Shown here: positions 11,883-20,808 of the stretch, piece after piece
Position numbering within the stretch: the first letter of the stretch is position 1
How the letters are laid out: every line of letters begins with the position of its first letter
NCBI GenBank assembly: GCA_028532985.1
Contig: JANCIK010000012.1
Coordinates: forward strand, 682,001-746,000
Length of the DNA: 64,000 nt
DNA from: Stropharia rugosoannulata
Taxonomy: Eukaryota > Basidiomycota > Agaricomycetes > Agaricales > Strophariaceae
Direction: 5' to 3'
Notes under the pieces: model-generated
What the model was told of the DNA's origin: nothing
The model's input: the letters and a program-made list of their open reading frames with translations, nothing else
Databases searched by the model: none
Position numbers and translations under genes: made by a program

Positions 11883-13193
11883 ATGCAATCATCGTCGAAG
11901 ATCCTGTCGTCGCGTTTGCCCATTGAAATCCTCTCAGAGATCTTCCTGCTTTGCGTCGACGACAGCGTGGATGCCTGGAACACAATCCATATCCCGCTCC
12001 TTCTTTCCAAGATCTGTTCGCGGTGGCGCGCCGCCGCCATTGCCAACCCCAAGCTCTGGGCTCGTCTCTTCATCCAGCTCTCGGGCACCAGCTCCAACCC
12101 TGACGTCGCCCTCGTCTCCACCTGGCTCGCCCGCTCTGCCGCCTGCCCGCTGACCATATATGTATTCTGGGAAGAAGGCCCGTTCTCAGATACCCATGAG
12201 GTCCTAGACAAGCTCATGGACCACTCCGAACGCTGGCGGACCATGTTCTTCTACCTGCCGTACCGCGCCTTCAAGTCGTTTAACCGTGTTCGCAATCGTC
12301 TCCCCCTTCTGACGGACCTGAGCCTGGGAACCGACGACGACGTTGTCCCAGCTGGTCTCAACATGTTCGAAATTGCGCCCAGCCTCCGGTCGCTGGAGTG
12401 CGTCAATTTCTCGCCGACCGTGCTGCGATTCCCATGGCGCCAGCTACAGGATATTCCTTTACTGTCCGGGAACATTTCCGATTGTTTGGAGGTACTAGCG
12501 CGTGGTACAAGTCTGGCAAAGATGAGTATCATCTTCGTCGAGGGCGGAGCTGCGGACCCGGCCTCACCTAACACGATATACCCGTACGTCTGCCACAACT
12601 ATCTGACGTGCCTGACAATCATGACTGCGCCTTGGAATGAGCTCGTGGAGCTCGCCGACCTCTTCCCGCACTTGACGCTGCCGCACCTAGAGTCGCTGAC
12701 GATCTGTAATGTCAAGTCGTCTTTCGGTGACGCGTTCACCGAATTCCTCGCCCGGCTACCGACATTGAAAACCCTGCACCTCCGGAAGACGTCCATCTCG
12801 GACGACCAGCTCGTCGAAGGCCTGAAGCACCTCAGCTCGCTGACGACGCTGATCGTGCTTTGTGCTGCGCCGCCGCCGAGGGAGCTGACAGTGACGCGGT
12901 TCTTGCTGGAGGCACTCACCCGCAATTTCTTTTCCAACGACGCCATGGACGGTATGCTGCTCCCCCGCCTACAGAAGCTCGAGCTCACCGTCAATTCCGC
13001 TGCTGCTCGCGAGCTCGAAACGCTCGTCGATATGGTCCAGTCCCGGCTGCGCGACGACGACGGCCTCGCCCGGCTTGAGCACGTCCGCGTACGACCCTCG
13101 GTATTGCCCGACGACGAGTTCATGATCCGCCTCATTGAGCTGCGAGACCTCGGCCTTGATGTTGAAGTCGAGGTCGAGGCGAAGACCAGATAA
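11883..13193 (+). CDS. F-box protein with leucine-rich C-terminal part
   Basis: Intronless, 436 residues. The first ATG in frame is at 11883; the codon six bases upstream is TTG. Residues about 8-55 match an F-box (LPIEILSEIFLLCVDD, then LLLSKICSRWRAAAIANPKL), the Skp1-binding module of SCF ubiquitin ligases. The remainder has irregular leucine-rich segments (FAPSL-like, LPTLKTLHLRKTSI, LPRLQKLELTV), typical of the large Agaricomycete families of F-box proteins with degenerate LRRs. Codon use is more GC-rich than the flanking DNA. The target is unknown. Confidence 0.88.
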   Translation: MQSSSKILSSRLPIEILSEIFLLCVDDSVDAWNTIHIPLLLSKICSRWRAAAIANPKLWARLFIQLSGTSSNPDVALVSTWLARSAACPLTIYVFWEEGPFSDTHEVLDKLMDHSERWRTMFFYLPYRAFKSFNRVRNRLPLLTDLSLGTDDDVVPAGLNMFEIAPSLRSLECVNFSPTVLRFPWRQLQDIPLLSGNISDCLEVLARGTSLAKMSIIFVEGGAADPASPNTIYPYVCHNYLTCLTIMTAPWNELVELADLFPHLTLPHLESLTICNVKSSFGDAFTEFLARLPTLKTLHLRKTSISDDQLVEGLKHLSSLTTLIVLCAAPPPRELTVTRFLLEALTRNFFSNDAMDGMLLPRLQKLELTVNSAAARELETLVDMVQSRLRDDDGLARLEHVRVRPSVLPDDEFMIRLIELRDLGLDVEVEVEAKTR

Positions 13194-14104
13194 TCCGCCA
13201 CTCTTTCGTATATGCACTTCCCTTAGTTTAAGTAACAATAGTCTATGTTCCATTTGCAAGAAACTGTATATTAGCCATTCCCTTTCGTAGAACATTTAGC
13301 ATTCTTACACCTCCATGATAATTGGTATAGAACAGTAACATAAACCTTTTTATCGATTTCCCGTCATTCAAGTGAGTATATGCGCATATATCATGAGGTT
13401 CGTGAAATGCGCCACAAATTTGGCGATGTCCCGCAAGCCTCAACGCTTATAATAACACCATGCCTTCAAATATCTTGTAGATTTTGGTGTGGTTCATGAG
13501 CAACAGATGAGAAAAGTATTCAACGATAGCTGGTAAAATCTTCGAGAAAGACGAGAGCCAGGAAACTTGAGCAGCTCGGACGGCAAGAGGGCTTAAAATG
13601 TGTCGTACATGCGCTTAAGCTCGAAGTTGGAGACCTAGCTAGGGTGAAGCGCCGCACTTATAGACTATAGTGACGGCGCCACGGTATTTACTCTTCTTTG
13701 GTACATATTACCCAACGTGACGCAAAAGACGCGTCCTATAAGACGCGCGACGCGTCGCGTCTCAATTTCTCTCCCCCTGTCTCTATCTCTTTCTCTGGAC
13801 TCTGTGAGCTCTTTGTCTTGCCTGATACTCTTTTGATACTTGCCATCTAGAAAGTTTAATTTTGCGACAACTTTGCGCAGGATAAATTGCGAAGACTAGA
13901 AAGACATAACCTGAACTCGCGGTCCGATCATTTCCGTGCCGGTAACGGCAATGACGCTAAACGCCGAAGGGACACGAAACCCTTTTATCCTATACTTACG
14001 CCCTTGCGCTATGATTAGTAATGTTGCTCAGGCTGCCACGAACTCGGACACGCTTCTGTGTAATCCGTTATCTCCCAGAAGGAACTTAACCAGCAACTAG
14101 CACC
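13194..14104. other. Intergenic region with CG-rich palindrome
   Basis: No gene seen. Contains the ACGCGT pair at 13729-13759, and a CT-rich run (about 13766-13800) that may be the promoter or leader of the 14105 gene. Confidence 0.5.
13729..13759. promoter_or_regulatory. Paired ACGCGT sites with perfect palindrome
   Basis: ACGCGT occurs at 13729-13734 and 13750-13755; the second sits in the 14-base palindrome CGCGACGCGTCGCG (13746-13759). ACGCGT is the core of the fungal MCB element bound by MBF (Mbp1/Swi6). It is about 350 bases before the ATG of the mitochondrial carrier gene. Regulation by MBF is inference. Confidence 0.35.
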
Positions 14105-15485
14105 ATGGCTGCTATCCCAGACGAACGGCAGCCGCTGCTGCCATCAACGACCGACTCAACCCCGCTGACCGAGGAAAACGTACAAGAGCAGTTTCTAGAC
14201 GACCCACAGGCTCCAGTGAAAGACGATGATTTGGATTGGCGGTCCTACGCTTTTTATACTGTTCTTATCGTTGCGGGGACGGTGGCTCTATCGCTGCTGA
14301 TCAAGGGGTTCATTGACTCTGGCGACACAAAGGTGGGTAGCTTAGGCTTGCTTGAGCGTTCTAACGAGACCCTGATTATGTTCAGTTCGACCTTTCTGGC
14401 GCTCTCAAGAAGGCGCTTGGAGGTGGTCTGAGTGGGGCAGCAGGTGTGTATTTACAGTTTGCACAGGCATAAATCGTAGTTGAACGACGAATAGCAATGG
14501 TTCTGCAGGTCTTAACTCTTATGGTGAGTCGCCTCAGCGCCGTGATGCACTTCTATTACTCACATTACGACAGCCCCTGCGGACAGTAATGAACTTCCAG
14601 TATCGGTATGGAATGACTACAACCCAGGCAACGAGGACGCTTTATGCGGATGGCGGCTGGTCGCGATATTATCAAGGACTCACGGCTGCGCTCATCCAAG
14701 GACCTGTATCTCGTTTCGGGGACACTGCCGCAAACGCGGGCATCATCGCACTGCTTAATTCGAACCCGTACATGAAAGAGCTTCCGTCAACTGTGAAGAC
14801 AATCTTTGCCTCTGTCGCAGCTGCAACATTTCGCATGGTCTTGACACCAATTGACACCGTTAAGACTACCTTGCAGACACAGGGAAAGCCTGGTATTGTT
14901 ATATTGAAGTCTCGGGTAAGTTTCACGGTCGAAATATTAGGCAACGTTGCCTATCGAGATTTGTATTACAGGTCAAGAAGTATGGCATCGGCACTATGTG
15001 GTACGGGGCCCTTGCTACTGCAGCAGCAACATTTGTCGGTCATTATCCGGTATGTTTCTTTGCAAATATTTACATGCTCCAGGCTGATTGGTTTCAATAG
15101 TGGTTCTCGACTTACAACTACCTCAATGAACACCTTCCACTCCCACACACGACCTTTGAGAAACTATTGAGAGGGGCAGTAATCGGTTTCGCTGCCTCTG
15201 TCGTCTCCGATACGATTTCTAACTCACTTCGCGTGCTAAAGACGTACAGACAAGTGAATGAGACGCGCATTGGCTACATGGCAGCCGCACGCGCTGTAAT
15301 TGCTGTTGATGGTCTGAAGGGATTGTTTGGTCGTGGGTTGAAGACGCGGATTCTTGCCAATGGTTTACAGGGACTCATGTTCACCGTTTTGTGGCAATTT
15401 TTTATGGATTTGTAAGTCTTTTTTCAATGCCATTGAGTAAAATCTAAATATGCTACTCGAATGCAGATGGAACAAGAAGACATAG
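14105..15485 (+). CDS. Mitochondrial carrier-family (SLC25-like) protein
   Basis: Predicted 354 residues from seven exons: 14105-14332, 14386-14443, 14495-14523, 14574-14915, 14972-15049, 15101-15411, 15467-15485. All junctions keep frame; introns are 50-56 nt. A polar N-terminal extension of about 40 residues precedes a membrane segment (AFYTVLIVAGTVALSLLIKG). Carrier-like repeats follow: GLSGAAAMVLQVLTLMPLRT, a segment with TFRMVLTPIDTVKTTLQTQG containing the PxDxxKTxxQ carrier signature, and RGAVIGFAASVVSDTISNSL. Only the middle repeat keeps a clear P-x-D-x-x-K signature; in the others it is altered (MPLRTVMN, SDTISNSLRV), as in some divergent carriers. The C-terminus is WNKKT. Location in the mitochondrial inner membrane is inferred from the family; substrate unknown. 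Confidence 0.85.
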
Positions 15486-16072
15486 ATTCTTAGTAGACTG
15501 AAGAAATACTTACTTAAAGGCGTTTTTATATGTGATCGCTCTTAGCAAGACAGTTCTTCGATGGAAGCGAAGCTTCAGGATAAGATGATTTTGAATGGCC
15601 ACGCACTCGTGCATGCGCCCTCTTCTGGCAGTTTGCACGCCATTGTTGCGCATATATTCGCAAATATAATCGCAATAATTACGCGAAGGTAAATCTGCTC
15701 TGATGATCGATTGCGCTAACGAACATTTGGGATGACGCAGCAAGTTGCCTTTATAAGCAAGGAGTGCTCCAAGGTTATGTATTTTGTGATATCTTCAAAA
15801 CGTCTTGGTGTCTTTGGATTTGGAAGTGGCACTGACGCAAGGTTCATGTCGTGGTCTGGCAGTCTTGATCACTGCTGTAAATTCAACCCCACAGTTAAAG
15901 CGCTTTGGGCATCACTGGAAGCGTTGAATCCAAGTTTGTCATTCAACTTGCCGATTGGCGGACATAATTCAAGAGTGATATGGATCCATCTTAGCCTATC
16001 GTATGACTCGAGCTCAACCACTATAAGTTCATCTCATGGTACGACCTGACTCGATCCCAACCTCAGACCACC
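15486..16072. other. Intergenic region
   Basis: A 105-codon plus-strand frame at 15732-16049 has no family signal or splice context. Nothing else is seen apart from AT-rich runs (about 15640-15690). Confidence 0.5.
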
Positions 16073-16899
16073 ATGAGCAACCAAGCATATGACTTCAACT
16101 TCTGCTTTCCGATAGTTCCTTTACTTCAAAGCGATCGCGTTGCTCTAGTCCCATTTGACGTACGTTAGTCCGCGTGGATATTAACCTTGAGGACGCGAAT
16201 GTTCTAAATAAATGTCTTCAGCCGTCAAAGCATGCACAGCTCTTTGTGGATCAAGGAGTGATCTACCCGGAGATATACCGCTACCTGCCTTTCGGTCCTT
16301 TCAATAGCGTCGACGATTTCCTCACGAATCACCACGGTCCACGCATTACCAACGACGCAAACGCGATCCTGTTCGCCATTTATGACAAAACACGTGCAGC
16401 CAACGTCGCCGACTCGACGGAAGAACAGTGGATCGCCGGAGGCGCTTTCGCCGGGATCATAGGCCTGATCAACTCCTCTGCGCGGAATCTCGTCACAGAG
16501 ATCGGCTGCGTCGTTATCCTGCCGCCGTTCCAGCGCACGCATGTCGGGTCGAACGCGGTCGCGATACTGCTAGAGTTCACATTGCAGCCAGCCACGCATC
16601 CGTACCCCGCGGGCGGACTGGGCCTGCGCCGAATAGTCTGGCAGGCGAATACGTTGAATGCGGCCAGTATCAAATTGGCCAAGCGGATGGGTTTCACGCT
16701 GGACGGGATATTGCGCTGGGACCGCGTTTTACCCGAGAGCAAGACAGAGTGGTCCAATGGTGTCCAAGTACGCGAGGGGGATGCCAATGCGAAATGCCCA
16801 GGAAGAGACACGGCGCTCCTGAGCTTGACTTGGGAGGATTGGGAAAAAGGCGGTCGCGAAAAGGTCGCTGCCATCATGGCGTGGGTGAAGCCACTGTAA
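16073..16899 (+). CDS. GNAT-family N-acetyltransferase
   Basis: Two exons (16073-16159, 16222-16899) give 254 residues. The intron has a GTACGT donor and CTTCAG acceptor. The fold of RimJ/RimL-type GNAT enzymes is visible: an N-terminal strand (SDRVALVPFD), a core strand and turn (EIGCVVILPPFQRTHVGSNA) at the acetyl-CoA pyrophosphate-binding position, and the late motif RIVWQANTLNAASIKLAKRM followed by GFTLDGILRWDRVL. In this family the Asn-x-x-S pattern and GF turn bind acetyl-CoA. The substrate cannot be told from sequence; similar fungal proteins are annotated only as acetyltransferases. Confidence 0.9.
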
Positions 16900-17313
16900 C
16901 CTGTCGGGATCCTGTAAATTCGACAAGGATGTCCTGCCGATTTTTACTAAGGACACTTGAGGCAATTATAGAGAATCGGCGTACCACTAACCGATAACCC
17001 TTGCACAACCCTTGCATTAGCGTCTTTTACTTGAAGAAAGTGTGTAAGTTATGGTAGGAATCAGTCTTCGACCTCACACAAAGGTAAAATAAGGATGAGG
17101 TTTGGAGCAAGATGCCAACGGACATGGCTACATTGGAGTTTGAACAGGGTTAGGATCAAAGTTCTGAGTCACAAAGCTTTCAATACGTGTGAACATGAAT
17201 GATGTCCCTTTCAAACATTCGAAAATGGCCACGCCACGAGCGCGCTTTGTCCCACACCTATTTAAACGCGACAGTCAACCTCAGTCGCCGCGTCCATATT
17301 CAATTTTGCAACG
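16900..17313. other. Intergenic region
   Basis: No gene seen. Contains the promoter side of the 17314 gene, with a TATTTAAA-like stretch near 17260 about 55 bases before the ATG. Confidence 0.45.
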
Positions 17314-17899
17314 ATGCCTCTTCACCATGTTTCACTCATCGTGTCAGACATAGACAAGATGCGCGAGTTCTACCTCGCTGCTCTCAAGCCTCTCGGATAC
17401 TCGATCAAGTTGTCCTACCAAGAAGGCAAGGTGCTGGGCTTCGGCGTTGGATGGAGCTACGACTTTTGGCTAGCAACTACTGACGCAGTCGACGCAACTG
17501 GGACGAATGCGAAGACAAAGACTCTAACTGGACCCATGCATCTCGCGTTCGCCGCGTCCAACCGGAAGCAGGTTAGGGAGTTCTACCAGGCAGCGATGTA
17601 AGTCCGAGAAGTTTGAGACTGCTGGGAATTGTGCGTATGCTAAGTTTTTTTTCAGTGCAGCTGGCGCAAAGGACAACGGGCCTCCAGGACCGCGCCCTGA
17701 GTACTTGGCAACATATTACGGCGCGTTCGTACTCGATCCAGAAGGCAGAAACATTGAGGCTGTGTGCCTGAAGCCTGGCTTTATCGCCGACTCGTGGGGT
17801 GTTCTAGGATGGAGTACTGCTATAGCCGTCACTGGGATCATTGGTGCTGGCATTGCCCAGTACACCGGATTAGGGCTGGGTTTGTTACTTCAATGTTAG
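17314..17899 (+). CDS. Glyoxalase/bleomycin-resistance-fold protein with C-terminal membrane segment
   Basis: Two exons (17314-17597, 17656-17899) give 175 residues. The vicinal-oxygen-chelate fold is clear: LHHVSLIVSDIDKMREFY at the start with the metal-ligand-type His, then GPMHLAFAASNRKQVREFYQ with a second His, and a terminal DPEGRNIEAVCLKP with Glu in the usual third-ligand position. These enzymes bind a divalent metal and act on small molecules. Unlike the usual 120-130-residue single-domain members, this one continues into about 35 residues with a hydrophobic helix (GWSTAIAVTGIIGAGIAQYT), which suggests tail anchoring in a membrane. The stop codon lies inside the first GTTAGTAAC motif of the repeat patch that follows, so the present 3' end may have been affected by that element. 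Confidence 0.87.
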
Positions 17900-18512
17900 T
17901 AACATGGGGGGTATATCACATGTATCTAACATGTTAGTAACTAATCTCACACGGAGGCGGTCAAAATATGATGTGATATACTGTGAGATTGCGGTAAGAA
18001 TAAAAGAAATTATTTTGCAACGATGGGGGCTCGAACAAAGCTCCTTGAAGCTTGAACGTTGAACGCTAAACGTTGGTCGAGTCTAGGCCCATATTTCATG
18101 GTTCATGATGATGACGTGGACTGCACTTGAACAGCTTGAACTGTTCGTAGCTAGTCATAGCTGTACTACTCTATCACAACTGCTACCATGCTTTCTGACT
18201 CTGATAAATCGGTCATGAATGCAGATTCTGCAGGACCGGGGGCTGATCAAGCCATGTTAGAAAGTGTTGAGAAGCCTCATGTGGTAGAAAAACCGGGTGA
18301 TTGGGATGTCGACAGCTTTCTGGGTGGGTTGTAGTCGCAGCTGATAGGTTTGTGATAGATAGTCCACGTTAGATACATCGATTCACTGTGACTAACATGT
18401 TACTAACTTTCGGAAAATACCGACACAGCCACATTCACGTGATCAATCTCACAGTTAGTAACCTATCTATCTCACAAGCGCCCCAGGCCAAAAGCAATCT
18501 CACGTTACTAAC
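17895..18512. repeat. GTTAGTAAC-rich patch, possible small inverted-repeat element
   Basis: GTTAGTAAC occurs at 17895, 17933 and 18454, and its complement GTTACTAAC at 18399 and 18504. The 12-mer GTTAGTAACATG (17895-17906) is matched inverted by CATGTTACTAAC (18396-18407). AGCAATCT followed by CAC or AAC is repeated at about 18493 and 18532, each after GGCC-A/G-AA. No clear target-site duplication is visible. It could be a nonautonomous transposon remnant or a cluster of protein-binding sites. Confidence 0.5.
18188..18334 (+). CDS. Small open frame within repeat patch, doubtful
   Basis: ATG at 18188 opens 48 codons rich in Asp, Ser and Glu (starting MLSDSDKSVMNADSAG, ending DWDVDSFLGGL) before TAG. 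It lies between the inverted GTTAGTAAC motifs. The acidic composition is protein-like and could be the first exon of a decayed transposon protein, but no continuation is visible. Confidence 0.2.
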   Translation: MLSDSDKSVMNADSAGPGADQAMLESVEKPHVVEKPGDWDVDSFLGGL

Positions 18513-19164
18513 ACCGGCCGAAAGCAATCTAACCCAGCCCTACACCGGATGGCTCTGAGAAAAGTTCACTTATGTTCAATACTGAGCACTGTACATGCAT
18601 GAACGTTCAAGTTGAATTTTTTGTGTGCTCCCCATATTTAATTGTACCTGCATAAGTTTTGTCTTTACATTTTGGTACAAGTCATGCTGAATTTACAAGG
18701 CTTCTATGTCGACACTGGTATATGCAGACTGCGTTGAGGCCAGGGTGAAGCCGTACATACTATGTAAGCTGTGTGTAATCATGTAACCGTTGTCATTGTT
18801 CAACTAAGTCTGAGCTACGTGAAGCTCCCATTCTATTTTTAGATATGTTCATTCGAGATATCAAATTGAAGTAAATACATAATTCATAAGTACATACTCT
18901 AGAGTCTACATTTTAAGCCTCTTCAGCGTTAACATTTCCCTCAGACATGAAATTCGAGGTTCTGTCAGAGCAAACGAATATTAGCATTTAGTGAACTTGG
19001 TAGCCAAGCATTGTTGAGCGGGCCAAATGGCATCAGGTGATTACGTCTACGGTCCCCACTGCTTTGCGCGCGTACTACGCAGCAAAAGTCAGAGTGACAA
19101 TAAATTTTTACATCATCCATGGCTTGAATATGGTGCTGCGGAGGGGGAGAGGCACTGAACGAAG

Positions 19165-19830
19165 CTACCAACTCACCTGAATAGTAAACTAGTGCATTTC
19201 TGACCTATAGCGAGACCTGTATGGTGTTTCGTCAACTCCGCACTGTACATGTTACTACATGAAGCGGGAGAGAAATTCAAATAAAATCAGCAAGAATGCT
19301 AATCTGTGGCACTGCAGATAACCTCATACGCACCCAAGTTCTGTGCAGCGTGTGCAGCCATCACTTCTAATGTCAATCGATTTGCCACCAAATTGTGTGA
19401 AAGTCAAAGAGCATCAGTGTGGATCTGTGTATGCTGTTTCGTCAGCCTGCGCCTTGTCTCCGTTACGCAAAACTCGAAGAAAACATAGAATCAGCAACAA
19501 AAAAAAGTTGAATCGGGGGCACTGTAAATACAGAAACCTCATATAAATCTCTTTTGTGCACTGTGTGCAGCCATCATCTCCGATCTACTTAGACCTGCCT
19601 TCAAATTGAACGAAGGTTGAAGGACAACTCACATGTAGAGTAGACTGGTGCGTGGCTGGAGCTAAGTAGAACCTGCGTATGTTTCTCGTCAGCTATGCCC
19701 CCTCTATGTCACGTAAAGGGTGAAAGAATTCAAAGAGAATCAGTAAAAAAAAGTTGAATCTGGGCCCCGTAGATACGGTAAGCCTCATATGCATATCTAA
19801 GTGTGCACAGTGTGCAGCCATCATGTGAAA
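19165..19830. repeat. Three degenerate tandem copies, 213- and 247-base spacing
   Basis: Three marker sets recur in order. GTGCAGCCATCA is at 19352, 19565 and 19812. AATCAG starts at 19285, 19489 and 19738, with AAAAAAAAGTTGAATC shared by the last two copies. CGTCAACTCC, CGTCAGCCTG and CGTCAGCTAT also align, as do CAACTCACCTGAATAGTAAACT and CAACTCACATGTAGAGTAGACT. The copies differ by substitutions and indels and keep no common frame. This is an old local duplication, not a CRISPR array. Confidence 0.65.
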
Positions 19831-20808
19831 TCCTCGATTTCTTTACTTGAATTAATCTCGAGATCACTTACCTTTATTTCTACTACACTATGAATCGAGA
19901 TCCGACTTGTCCTACCAGCTGATTCCGTAGAGAGACTGCGATGCGCCACGAGAGCTTTTGAGTACGAGAAGTGGTTGGTTGTACTTGAAGCCTCAGTGAG
20001 CTGGCGAAAAACATGGGGATGATGGGAGCGATTCGAGAGAATCTTCCAGGCTTCCATGAATTAAATACACTTCCAAGCGGTGGGAACTATTCAGGAAATT
20101 CGCTGTCACCATCTTTAGTAAGACAGCAGCACCGTGAGATGGGGATCAGGCAGCAGGTTACGCTAAGTTACGAACCTGATTATATATATAAAAGAAGAAA
20201 CGTTCTCAGATGCGCAAACAAGTCTGGTACTTTGCCCCCGATGACTACCATGTATCGAATTGTACACCACTCGAGTGGATGTATTCAATGTTTAATACTG
20301 AAATTGAGTAAGACTGCAGTCATAGGGCTATTCAGGGTCGTAGGTCCGCGCGATCTGCGGTTCAGAATAGATGAAAAAACCACATATCCTGAAGTTACTG
20401 ACCAGCAGTTCACTCCGCAATACAGACATCTTAGTGACACAGAGCCTGTTCAAAAAGTTTGATATATACTAGTCAAATAAAAGGTACTGGGCCAGTGTAC
20501 TAATTTAATCCGAAGCATATAACAGATATATTAACCACACCACTTTCTCAGCTTCAAAGCAGATTTTCAGCTAGCATGGTCAATTCCTCTGAAGAAAAAA
20601 ACCAAAAAATTAACACTTTTAGAGAAAGGATCTCGGATTCTTTAACGCAAGCGATAAGTTTAATCTATGCGACAAGGGCACGATCGTGTTTGAAGTTCCC
20701 ACGGTAGGTCAGGTCAGAAATTAATGACTGTTTCCTATTTCTCACTAGCTTCCTTCTCTTGACTTCGCCCGCCTAACATTCTTTCCTTCCTTTCTTTATC
20801 GTTCCATC

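Larger units (their letters stand above)
17900..20808. other. Gene-poor, repeat-rich 2.9-kb region
   Basis: Holds the GTTAGTAAC patch, a 48-codon frame at 18188 and three degenerate tandem copies at 19165-19830. A 149-codon plus-strand frame at 20013-20462 has no protein-family features. The last 100 bases before 20809 are CT-rich, as in fungal promoters. Confidence 0.5.

Noticed and set aside
15732..16049. 105-codon plus-strand frame
   Set aside because: No family features; lies in the spacer between the carrier and GNAT genes, and starts within AT-rich DNA.
20013..20462. 149-codon plus-strand frame
   Set aside because: Composition is not protein-like, it has no promoter or splice context, and it sits in decayed repeat DNA.
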